The notes beneath the pieces were generated by a model. The model was not told the DNA's origin. It did not search any database and was given only the letters and a program-made list of their open reading frames with translations. The position numbers and the translations under genes are program-made. 64,000 nt of DNA from Dipteronia dyeriana. Lineage: Eukaryota; Streptophyta; Magnoliopsida; Sapindales; Sapindaceae. The stretch lies in NCBI GenBank assembly GCA_032871835.1, contig CM065296.1, positions 51,799,288-51,863,287 on the forward strand, in the 5' to 3' direction. Below are positions 53,600-64,000 of this stretch, piece after piece; position 1 is the first letter of the stretch; each line of letters starts with the position of its first letter.

Positions 53600-56500
53600 G
53601 TCGAAAAGGATCTGAGTGTAAGAGCATAGTTGCCATCCAGATCTCAAGACCAAGAAATAGCTAGATAACGTTCTTGATGCCTTGGTCAGGCTGTAACCCC
53701 CAAGAAGGTTCTGAGTGTAGGAGCATGGTTGCCATCCAGATCTCAAGACCAGGAAATAGCTAGGTAGCGCTCTTGATGCCTTGGTCGGGCTACCACCCCT
53801 AAGAAGGATCTGAGTGTAAAAGCATAGTTGCCATCTAGATTTGAAGACCATGAAAAAGCTAGATAGCGCTCCTGATGCCTTGGTCAGGCTACCACCCCCA
53901 AGAAGGGTTTGAGTGTAAGAGCATAGTTGACATCCAGATCTCAAGTCCAGGAAATAGCTAGGTAGCGCTCCCTACGCCTTTGTCGGGCTACGACCCCCTA
54001 AACGGATCTGAGTGTAAAAGCATAGTTGCCATCCAGATCTCGGGACCAGGAAATAGCAAGATAGGCATCCTTATGCCATGGTCGGGCTACCACCCCTAAG
54101 AAGGATCTGAGTGTAAGAGCATAGTTGCCATCCAGATCTCAAGACAAGGAAATAGATAGATAGTGCTTCTGATGCCTTGGTCGGGCTACCACCCCTAAGA
54201 AGAATCTGAGTGTAAGAGCATAGTTGCTATCCAGATATCGAGACCAGGAAATAGCAAGATAGGCATCCTTATGCCTTGGTCGGGCTACCACCGCTAAGAA
54301 GGATCTGAGTGTAGGAGCATAGTTGCCATCCATATCTCAAGACCAAGAAATAGCTAGATAACGTTCTTGATGCCTTGGTCAGGCTGTAACCCCCAAGAAG
54401 GTTCTGAGTGTAGGAGCATGGTTGCCATCCAGATCTCAAGACCAGGAAATAGCTAGGTAGCGCTCTTGATGCCTTGGTCGGGCTACCACCCCTAAGAAGG
54501 ATCTGAGTGTAAAAGCATAGTTGCCATCTAGATTTGAAGACCATGAAAAAGCTAGATAGCGCTCCTGATGCCTTGGTCAGGCTACCACCCCCAAGAAGGG
54601 TTTGAGTGTAAGAGCATAGTTGACATCCAGATCTCAAGTCCAGGAAATAGCTAGGTAGCGCTCCCTACGCCTTTGTCGGGCTACGACCCCCTAAACGGAT
54701 CTGAGTGTAAAAGCATAGTTGCCATCCAGATCTCGGGACCAGGAAATAGCAAGATAGGCATCCTTATGCCATGGTCGGGCTACCACCCCTAAGAAGGATC
54801 TGAGTGTAAGAGCATAGTTGCCATCCAGATCTCAAGACAAGGAAATAGATAGATAGTGCTTCTGATGCCTTGGTCGGGCTACCACCCCTAAGAAGAATCT
54901 GAGTGTAAGAGCATAGTTGCTATCCAGATATCGAGACCAGGAAATAGCAAGATAGGCATCCTTATGCCTTGGTCGGGCTACCACCGCTAAGAAGGATCTG
55001 AGTGTAGGAGCATAGTTGCCATCCATATCTCAAGACCAAGAAATAGCTAGATAACGTTCTTGATGCCTTGGTCAGGCTGTAACCCCCAAGAAGGTTCTGA
55101 GTGTAGGAGCATGGTTGCCATCCAGATCTCAAGACCAGGAAATAGCTAGGTAGCGCTCTTGATGCCTTGGTCGGGCTACCACCCCTAAGAAGGATCTGAG
55201 TGTAAAAGCATAGTTGTCATCTAGATTTGAAGACCATGAAATAGCTAAATAGCGCTCCTGATGCCTTGGTCAGGCTACCACCCCCAAGAAGGGTTTGAGT
55301 GTAAGAGCATAGTTGACATCCAGATCTCGAGACCAGGAAATAGCTAGGTAGCGCTCCCTACGCCTTTGTCGGGCTACGACCCCCTAAAAGGATCTGAGTG
55401 TAAAAGCATAGTTGCCATCCAGATCTCGGGACCAGGAAATAGCAAGATAGGCATCCTTATGCCATGGTCGGGCTACCACCCCTAAGAAGGATCTGAGTGT
55501 AAGAGCATAGTTGCCATCCAGATCTCAAGACAAGGAAATAGATAGATAGTGCTTCTGATGCCTTGGTCGGGCTACCACCCCTAAGAAGAATCTGAGTGTA
55601 AGAGCATAGTTGCTATCCAGATATCGAGACCAGGAAATAGCAAGATAGGCATCCTTATGCCTTGGTCGGGCTACCACCGCTAAGAAGGATCTGAGTGTAA
55701 GAGCATAGTTGCCATCCAGATCTCAAGACCAAGAAATAGCTAGATAACGTTCTTGATGCCTTGGTCAGGCTGTAACCCCCAAGAAGGTTCTGAGTGTAGG
55801 AGCATGGTTGCCATCCAGATCTCAAGACCAGGAAATAACTAGGTAGCGCTCCCTACGCCTTTGTCGGGCTACGACCCCCTAAACGGATCTGAGTGTAAAA
55901 GCATAGTTGCCATCCAGATCTCGGGACCAGGAAATAGCAAGATAGGCATCCTTATGCCATGGTCGGGCTACCACCCCTAAGAAGGATCTGAGTGTAAGAG
56001 CATAGTTGCCATCCAGATCTCAAGACAAGGAAATAGATAGATAGTGCTTCTGATGCCTTGGTCGGGCTACCACCCCTAAGAAGAATCTGAGTGTAAGAGC
56101 ATAGTTGCTATCCAGATATCGAGACCAGGAAATAGCAAGATAGGCATCCTTATGCCTTGGTCGGGCTACCACCGCTAAGAAGGATCTGAGTGTAAGAGCA
56201 TAGTTGCCATCCATATCTCAAGACCAAGAAATAGCTAGATAACGTTCTTGATGCCTTGGTCAGGCTGTAACCCCCAAGAAGGTTCTGAGTGTAGGAGCAT
56301 GGTTGCCATCCAGATCTCAAGACCAGGAAATAGCTAGGTAGCGCTCTTGATGCCTTGGTCGGGCTACCACCCCTAAGAAGGATCTGAGTGTAAAAGCATA
56401 GTTGTCATCTAGATTTGAAGACCATGAAATAGCTAGATAGCGCTCCTGATGCCTTGGTCAGGCTACCACCCCCAAGAAGGGTTTGAGTGTAAGAGCATAG

Positions 56501-57850
56501 TTGACATCCAGATCTCAAGACCAGGAAATAGCTAGGTAGCGCTCCCTACGCCTTTGTCGGGCTACGACCCCCTAAAAGGATCTGAGTGTAAAAGCATAGT
56601 TGCCATCCAGATCTCGGGACCAGGAAATAGCAAGATAGGCATCCTTATGCCATGGTCGGGCTACCACCCCTAAGAAGGATCTGAGTGTAAGAGCATAGTT
56701 GCCATCCAGATCTCAAGACAAGGAAATAGATAGATAGTGCTTCTGATGCCTTGGTCGGGCTACCACCCCTAAGAAGAATCTGAGTGTAAGAGCGTAGTTG
56801 CTATCCAGATATCGAGACCAGGAAATAGCAAGATAGGCATCCTTATGCCTTGGTCGGGCTACCACCGCTAAGAAGGATCTGAGTGTAAGAGCATAGTTGC
56901 CATCCAGATCTCAAGACCAAGAAATAGCTAGATAACGTTCTTGATGCCTTGGTCAGGCTGTAACCCCCAAGAAGGTTCTGAGTGTAGGAGCATGGTTGCC
57001 ATCCAGATCTCAAGACCAGGAAATAGCTAGGTAGCGCTCTTGATGCCTTGGTCGGGCTACCACCCCTAAGAAAGATCTGAGTGTAAAAGCATAGTTGCCA
57101 TATAGATTTGAAGACCATGAAATAGCTAGATAGCGCTCCTGATGCCTTGGTCAGGCTACCACCCCCAAGAAGGGTTTGAGTGTAAGAGCATAGTTGACAT
57201 CCAGATCTCAAAACCAGGAAATAGCTAGGTAGCGCTCCCTACGCCTTTGTCGGGCTACGGCCCCCAAAAAGGATTTGAGTGTAAAAGCATAGTTGCCATC
57301 CAGATCTCGGGACCAGGAAATAGCAAGATAGGCATCCTTATGCCATGGTCGGGCTACCACCCCTAAGAAGGATCTGAGTGTAAGAGCATAGTTGCCATCC
57401 AGATCTCAAGACAAGGAAATAGATAGATAGTGCTTCTGATGCCTTGGTCGGGCTACCACCCCTAAGAAGAATCTGAGTGTAAGAGCATAGTTGCCATCCA
57501 GATCTCGGGACCAGGAAATAGCAAGATAGGCATCCTTATGCCATGGTCGGGCTACCACCCCTAAGAAGGATCTGAGTGTAAGAGCATAGTTGCCATCCAG
57601 ATCTCAAGACAAGGAAATAGATAGATAGTGCTTCTGATGCCTTGGTCGGGCTACCACCCCTAAGAAGAATCTGAGTGTAAGAGCATAGTTGCTATCCAGA
57701 TATCGAGACCAGGAAATAGCAATATAGGCATCCTTATGCCTTGGTCGGGCTACCACCCCTAAGAAGGATCTGAGTGTAAGAGCATAGTTGCCATCTAGAT
57801 ATCAAGACTAAGAAATAGCTAGATAGCGCTTCTGATGCCTTGGTCAGGCT
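53600..57850. repeat. Seven-unit (693 bp) higher-order repeat within the satellite
   Basis: The distinctive variant CTCCCTACGCCTTTGTCGGG occurs at about 53971, 54664, 55357, 55852, 56545 and 57238. Steps are 693, 693, 495, 693 and 693 bp, that is 7, 7, 5, 7 and 7 units. Corresponding units in successive repeats look nearly identical, while neighbouring units differ. One repeat has lost two units. Confidence 0.92.
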
Positions 57851-58390
57851 ACCACTCTAAGAAGGATCTAAGTGTTAGAGCATAGTTGCTATTCAGATCT
57901 CGAGACCAGGAAATAGATAGATAGGCCTTATAATCCCTTGGTCGGGCTACAACCAACAAGAAGGATCTGAGTGTAAGAGCATAGTTGTAATCCAGATCTG
58001 AAGTCTAAGAAATAGCTATATAACACTCCTAAAGCCTTGGTCGGGCTACCATCCCCAAGAAGGATCTGAGTGTAAGAGCATTGTTGCCATCCAGATCTCA
58101 AGACCAAGAAATAGCTAGATAGCGCTCTTGATGCCTTGGTCAGGCAACCACCGCCAAAAAGGATCTGAATGTAAGAGCATAGTTGCCATCCAGATCTCAA
58201 GACCAAGAAATAGCTAAATAACTCTTCTGATGCCTTGGTCGGGCTACCACCCCCATGAAGGTTCTGAGTGAAAGAGAATAGTTTCCATCCAGATCGCAAG
58301 GCCAAGAAATAGATAGATAGAGCTCTTAATGCCTTGGTCGGGCTACCACCCCTTAGAGGGATCTGAGTGTAGGAGCATAGTTGCCATCTA
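57690..58390. repeat. Satellite block duplicated at about 62510-63190
   Basis: The unit variants GTTGTAATCC and AGCTATATAACACTCCT, GCTACAACCAACAAG and ATGAAGGTT..GAGTGAAAG occur in the same order here and about 4.83 kb further on. This shows a large duplication inside the array. Confidence 0.8.
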
Positions 58391-59039
58391 GATCTGAAGA
58401 CCAAGAAATCGCTAGATAGCGCTTCTGATGCCTTGATCAGGCTACCACCCCTAAGAAGGGTCTAAGTTTAAGAGCATAGTTGCCATCCAGATCTCAATAT
58501 CAAAAAATATCTAGGTAGCGATCCCGATGCCTTGGTCGCTCTACCATCTCCAAGAAGGATCTGAGTGTAAGAGCATAGTTGCCATCCTGATCTCGAGATC
58601 AGGAAATAACTAGATAGAACTCGTGATGCCTTGGTCGGGCTACCAACCCAAGAAGGATCTGAGCGTAATAGCATAATTGCCATCCAGATCTCATGACTAG
58701 GAAATATCTAGATAGCGCTCCTGATGCCTTGGTCGGGATACCATCCCAAAGAAGGATATAAGTGTAAGACCATTGTTGCCAACCAGATCTCGAGACCAGA
58801 AAATAGCTCGATAGCCCTCATAATGCCTTGGTCGGGCTATCACCCCCAAGAAGGATTTGAGTGTAAAAGCATAGTTGCCATCCAGATCTCGAGACCAGGA
58901 AATAGCTTGATAGACCTCATAATCCCTTGGTTGGGCTACCACCCCCAAGAAAGATCTAAGTGTAATAGCATAGTTGACATCCAGATCTCAAGACCAGGAA
59001 AAAGCTAGGTAGCTCTCTTGACGCCTTGGTCGGGCAACC

Positions 59040-60150
59040 ACCCCAAGATGGATCTGAGTGTAAGAGCATAGTTGCCATCAAATCTCGAGACTAGGAAATA
59101 GCTAGATAGCCCTCATAATGCCTTGGTCGGGCTTTCACCCCTAAGAAGGATCTAAGTGTAAGAGAATAGTTGCCATCCAGATCTTAAGACCAAGAAATAG
59201 CTAGATAGCGCTCCTAATGCCTTGGTCGGGCTACCACCCCCAAGAAGAATCTGAGTGTAAGAGCAAGGTTGCCATCCAGATCTCAAGACCAAGAAATAGC
59301 TAGATAGCGCTTCTGATGCCTTGATCGGGCTACCACCCTTAAGAAGGGTCTAAGTTTAAGAGCATAGATGCCATACAGATCTCAATATAAGAAAAAAGCT
59401 AGGTAGCGCTCCTGATGCCTTGGTCGCTCTACCACCTCCAAGAAGGATCTGAGTGTAAGAGCATTGTTGCCATCCAGATCTCGAGATCAGGGAATAACTA
59501 GATAGAACTCATGATTCCTTGGTCGGGCTACCACCCCCTAGAAGGATCTTAGTGTAAGAGCATAGTTGCCATCCAGATCTCATGACCAGGAAATGGTTAG
59601 ATAGCGCTACTGATGCCTTGGTCGGACTACCACCCCCAAGACGGATCAGAGTGTAAGAGCATAGTTGCCATCTAGATCTCAAGACCAGGAAATAGCTAGA
59701 TAGCGCTCCTAATGCCTTGGTCGGGCTACCACCCCCAAGAAGAGTCTGAGTGTAAGAGCATAGTTGCCATCCAGATCTCAAGACCAAGAAATAGCTAGAT
59801 AACGCTCCTGATGCCTTTGTCAGGATACCACTCCCAAGACGAATCTGAGTGTAAGAGCATAGTTTCCATTCAGATCTCAAGACCAAGAAATAGCTAGATA
59901 GCACTCCTGATGCCTTGGTCAGACTACCACCCCCATGAAGGATCTGAGTGTAAGAGCATAGTTGCCATCCAGATCTCAAGACCAGGAAAAAGCTAGGTAG
60001 CGCTCCTGATGCCGTGGTAGCTCTCCCATCCCCAGAAGGATCTGAGTGTAAGAGCTTAGTTGCCATCTAGATCTCAAAACCAAGAAATAGCTAGGTAGCG
60101 CTCCTAATGCCTTGGTCGGGCTACCACCCATAAAAAGGATCTAAGTGTAA
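59040..60150. repeat. Satellite block repeated at about 60450-61560 and from 63170
   Basis: The shortened unit GTTGCCATCAAATC (two bases lost) followed by the same series of variant units (AGAGCAAGGTTGCC, AAGAGCATAGATGCC, CTTGGTCGCTCTACCACC) is present at about 59071, 60491 and 63198. Offsets are about 1.42 and 2.71 kb. The last copy runs to the window end. Confidence 0.8.
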
Positions 60151-63100
60151 GAGCATAGTTGCCATCCAGATCTCAAGACCAGGAAATAGCTAGGTAGCGC
60201 TCCTGATGCCTTGGTCGGGCAATAGCTCGATAGCCCTCTTAATGCCTTGGTCGGGCTATCACCCTAAAGAAGGATCTGAGTGTAAGAGCATTGTTGCCAT
60301 CCAGATCTCGAGACCAGGAAATAGCTTGATAGCCCTCCTAATCCCTTGGTCGGGCTACCACCCTCAAGAAGGATCTAAGTGTAAGAGCATAGTTGTTATC
60401 CAGATCTCAAGACCAGGAAAAAGCTAGGTAGCTCTCTTGATGCCTTGGTCGGACAACCACCCTCAAGATGGATCTGAGTGTAGGAGCATAGTTGCCATCA
60501 AATCTCGAGAATAGGAAATAGCTAGATAGCCCTCATGATGCCTTTGTTGGGCTTTCACCCCTAAGAATGATCTAAGTGTAAGAGCATAGTTGCCATCCAG
60601 ATCTTAAGACCAAGAAATAGCTAGATAGCGCTCCTGATGCCTTGGTCGGGCTACCACCCCCAAGAAGAATCTGAGTGTAAGAGCAAGGTTGCCATCCAGA
60701 TCTCAAGACCAAGAAATAGCTAGATAGCGCTTCTGATGCCTTGATCGGGCTACCACCCTTTAGAAGGGTCTAAGTTTAAGAGCATAGATGCCATCTAGAT
60801 CTCAATATCAGAAAAAAGCTGGGTAGCGCTCCCGATGCCTTGGTCGCTCTACCACCTCCAAGAAGGATCTGAGTGTAAGAGCATAGTTGCCATCCAGATC
60901 TCGAGATCAGGAAAAAACTAGATAGAACTCATGATTCCTTGGTCAGGCTACCACCCCCAAAAAGGATCTGAGTGTAAGAGCATAGTTGTCATCCAGATCT
61001 CATGACCAGGAAATGGTTAGATAGCGCTACTAATGCCTTGGTCGGGCTACCACCCCCAAGAAGGATCAGTGTGTAAGAGCATAGTTTCCATCTAGATCTC
61101 AAGACCCGGAAATAGCTAGGTAGCGCTCCTGATGCCTTGGTCGGGCTACCACCCCCAAGAAGAGTCTGAGTGTAAGAGCATAGTTGCCATCCAAATCTCA
61201 AGACCAAGAAATAGCTAGATAACGCTCCTGATGCCTTGGTCAGGATACCTATCCCAAGACGGATCTGAGTGTAAGAGCATAGTTGCCATCCAGATCTCAA
61301 GACCAAGAAATAGCTAGATAGCACTCCTGATGCCTTGGTCAGACTACCACCCCCAAGAAGGATCTGAGTGTAAGAGCATAGTTGCCATCCAGATCACAAG
61401 ACCAGGAAAAAGCTAGGTAGCGCTCCTGATGCCTTGGTAGCTCTCCCACCCCCAAGAAGGATCTGAGTGTAAGAGCATAGTTGCAATCCATATCTCAAAA
61501 CCAGGAAATAGCTAGGTAGCGCTCCTGATGCCTTGGTCGGGCTACCACCCCTAAATAGGATGTAAGTGTAAGAGCATAGTTGCCATCCAGATCTCAAGAC
61601 CAGGAAATAGCTAGGTAGCACTCCTGATGCCTTGGTCGGTAAATAGCTAGATAGAGCTCCTGATGCCTTTGTCCGTCTACCACCCCTAAGAAGGGTTTGA
61701 GTGTAAGAGCATAGTTGCCATCCAGATCTCAAGACCAAGAAATAGGTAGATAATGCTCCTGATGCCTTGGTCGGGATACCACCCCCAAGAAGGTTCTGAG
61801 TGTAAGATCATAGTTGCCATCCAGATCTCAAGACCAAAAAATAGCTAGATAACGCTCTTGATGCCTTGGTCGGGCTACCACCCCCAAGAAGTTTCTTAGT
61901 GTAAGAGCATAGTTGCCATCCAGATCTCAAGACCAGGAAATGGCTAGGTAGCGCTTCTGATGCCTTGGTCGGGCTACCACCCCTAAGAAGGATCAGAGTG
62001 TAAAAGCATAGTTGCCATCTAGATCTGAAGACCATGAAATAGCTAGATAGCGCTTCTGCTGCCTTGGTCAGTCTACCACGTCCAAGAAGGGTTTGAATGT
62101 AAGAGCATAGTTGTCATCCAGATCTCAAGACCAAGAAATAGCTAGGTGGCGCTCCTTATGCCTCTGTCGGGCAACGGCCCCTATAAAGGATCTGAGTGTA
62201 AAAGCATAGTTGCCATCCAGATCTCGGGACCAAGAAATAGCAAGATAGGCATCCTTATGCCATGGTCGGGCAACCACCCATAAGAAGGATCTGAGTGTGA
62301 GAGCATAGTTGCCATCCAGATCTGAAGACCAGGAAATAGCTAGATAGCGCTTCTGATGCCTTGGTCGGGCTACCACCCCTAAGAAGAATCTAAGTGTAAG
62401 AGCATAGTTGCCATCCAGATCTCTGGAACAGGAAATAGAAAGATAGGCATCCTTATGCCTTGGTCTGGCTACCACCCCTAAGAAGAATCTGAGTGTAAGA
62501 GCATAGTTGCCATCCAGATATCGGGACCAGGAAAAAGCAAGATAGGCATCCTTATGCCTTGGTCGGGCTACCACCCCTAAGAAGGATCTGAGTGTAAGAG
62601 CATAGTTGCCATCTAGATCTCAAGACTAAGAAATAGCTAGATAGCGCTTCTGATGCCTTGGTCAGGCTACAACTCTAAGAAGGATCTAAGTGTTAGAGCA
62701 TTGTTGCTATTCAGATCTCGAGACCAGGAAATAACTAGATAGGCCTCATAATCCCTTGGTCGGGCTACAACCAACAAGAAGGATCTGAGTGTAAGAGCAT
62801 AGTTGTAATCCATATCTGAAGACTAAGAAATAGCTATATAACACTCCTGATGCCTTGGTCGGGCTACCATCCCCAAGAAGGATCTGAGTGTAAGAGCATT
62901 ATTGCCATCCAGATCTCAAGACCAAGAAATAGCTAGATAACGCTCTTGATGCCTTGGTCAGGCAACCACCGCCAAAAAGGATCTGAATGTAAGAGCATAG
63001 TTGCCATCCAGATCTCAAGACCAAGAAATAGCTAAATAACTCTTCTGATGCCTTGGTCAGGCTACCACGCCCATGAAGGTTATGAGTGAAAGAGCATAGT

Positions 63101-64000
63101 TTCCATCCAGATCGCAAGACCAAGAAATAGATAGATAGCGCTCTTAATGCCTTGGTCGAGCTACCACCCCTTAGAGGGATCTGAGTGTAGGAGCACAGTT
63201 GCCATCAAATCCCGAGAGTAGGAAATAGCTAGATATCCCTCATAATGCCTTTGTTGGGCTTTCACCCCTAAGAAGGATTTAAGTGTAAGAGCATAGTTGC
63301 CATCCATATCTTAAGACCAAGAAATAGCTAGATAGCGCTCCTGATGCCTTGGTCAGGCTACCACCCCCAAGAAGAATCTGAGTGTAAGAGCAAGGTTGCC
63401 ATCCAGATCTCAAGACCAAGAAATAGCTAGATAGCGCTTCTGATGCCTTGATCGGGCTACCACCCTTAAGAAGGGTCTAAGTTTAAGAGCATAGATGCCA
63501 TCCAGATCTCAATATAAGAAAAAAGCTAGGTAGCGGTCCCGATGCCTTTTTCGCTCTACCACCTCCAAGAAGGATCTGAGTGTAAGAGCATAGTTGCCAT
63601 CCAGATCTCGAGATCAGGAAATAACAAGATAGAACTCATGATTCCTTGGTCGGGCTACCACCCCTAGAAGGATCTTAGTGTAAGAGCATAGTTGCCATCC
63701 AGATCTCATGACCAGGAAATGGTTAGAAAGCGCTACTGATGCCTTGGTCGGGCTACCACCCCCAAGAAGGATTAGAGTGTAAGAGCATAGTTGCCATCTA
63801 GATCTCAAGACCAGGAAATGGCTAGGTAGCGCTCCTGATGCCTTGGTCGGGCTACCACCCCCAAGAAGAGTTTGAGTGTAAGAGCATAGTTGCCATCCAG
63901 ATCTCAAGACCAAGAAATAGCTAGATAACGCTCCTGATGCCTAGGTCAGGATACCACTCCCAAGACGAATCTGAGTGTAAGAGCATAGTTGCCATCCAGA

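Larger units (their letters stand above)
53134..64000. repeat. 99 bp satellite array, about 110 units, open at the window end
   Basis: The box GCCATCCAGATCTC recurs every 99 bp (53236, 53335, 53434, 53533, 53632, 53731 and onward). Each unit holds TGCCTTGGTCGGGCTACCAC, GAAGGATCTGAGTGTAAGAG, CATAGTTGCCATCCAGATCT and ACCAGGAAATAGCTAGATAG, separated by a few variable bases. About 110 units fit. Because 99 is divisible by 3, some minus-strand frames stay open for up to 185 codons as a 33-residue repeat, which is not evidence of a gene. The array follows directly on gypsy-4 pol and continues past 64000. Confidence 0.97.

Noticed and set aside
53414..63913. Minus-strand open frames of 60-185 codons with a repeated 33-residue peptide
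   Set aside because: They follow from a 99 bp satellite unit that happens to lack stops in one frame. They begin and end at random units and have no gene context.
53134..64000. CRISPR-like regular array
   Set aside because: The whole 99 bp unit is repeated with no unique spacers, and the setting is a plant nuclear retrotransposon region.
1..64000. Host protein genes, tRNA or rRNA genes
   Set aside because: Every recognisable coding stretch belongs to a retroelement. The tRNA-like matches are short primer binding sites only.

Overview
This window is plant nuclear DNA made almost entirely of repeats. It holds degenerate Ty1/copia and Ty3/gypsy LTR retrotransposons, LINE 3' ends and two tandem-repeat (satellite) arrays. 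Plant origin is inferred from copia elements primed by initiator Met tRNA, a Sirevirus-type element with 2.2-2.5 kb LTRs, Tat-lineage gypsy elements with an extra (archaeal-type) RNase H domain, and antisense accessory genes like those of the plant elements Grande and RIRE2. I found no host gene, rRNA or tRNA gene. Every pol gene carries stops, frameshifts or deletions, so the region looks like old, nested heterochromatin. The species cannot be named from the sequence.

Layout: (1) 1-8412: a plus-strand copia RT fragment is interrupted at 587 by a minus-strand copia element (copia-A: 3' LTR 587-2829, coding remains 2830-6395). A LINE 3' end (6396-7371) breaks its gag, and LTR-like and gypsy-tail sequence follows. 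(2) 8419-27698: one minus-strand Tat-like gypsy element (gypsy-1) is split by a nested 10,682 bp Sirevirus-like copia (9381-20062, TSD ATATT) and by a lone copia LTR (22789-25155). (3) 27699-34528: AT-rich unassigned DNA, a 5' LTR plus a noncoding copia-like interior, and an inverted LTR fragment of the same family. (4) 34529-48440: a minus-strand Tat-like gypsy element (gypsy-3). Its 3' LTR is split by a related plus-strand gypsy element (gypsy-2, 34801-42948, TSD TACAT). (5) 48441-50617: a tandem array of about 452 bp units, each made of three related monomers of about 150 bp. (6) 50618-52964: the 3' half of a plus-strand gypsy pol (gypsy-4: RNase H, second RNase H, integrase). (7) 53134 to the window end: more than 10.8 kb of a 99 bp tandem repeat.

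The main result is the origin of the 99 bp satellite. Gypsy-3 has a short array of about five or six units of the same repeat (46905-47544), placed between its integrase stop and its antisense gene. In gypsy-4 the array starts at the equivalent position, after the same short 3' leader, but has grown to about 110 units. One window therefore shows both a retrotransposon-borne seed array and a satellite-sized derivative. Within the large array, a 7-unit (693 bp) higher-order repeat lies near the retrotransposon end, and larger segmental duplications lie beyond it.

The gypsy-2 and gypsy-3 elements also share an antisense gene between pol and the 3' LTR. It has a conserved TATA-like box about 110-130 bp before the start-codon position, a region resembling the Pfam 'putative gypsy type transposon' family, and in gypsy-3 a coiled-coil-like C-terminal part with a probable intron. 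Gypsy-2 has lost integrase and the tandem repeats through one internal deletion but keeps both LTRs, the primer site and the antisense gene.
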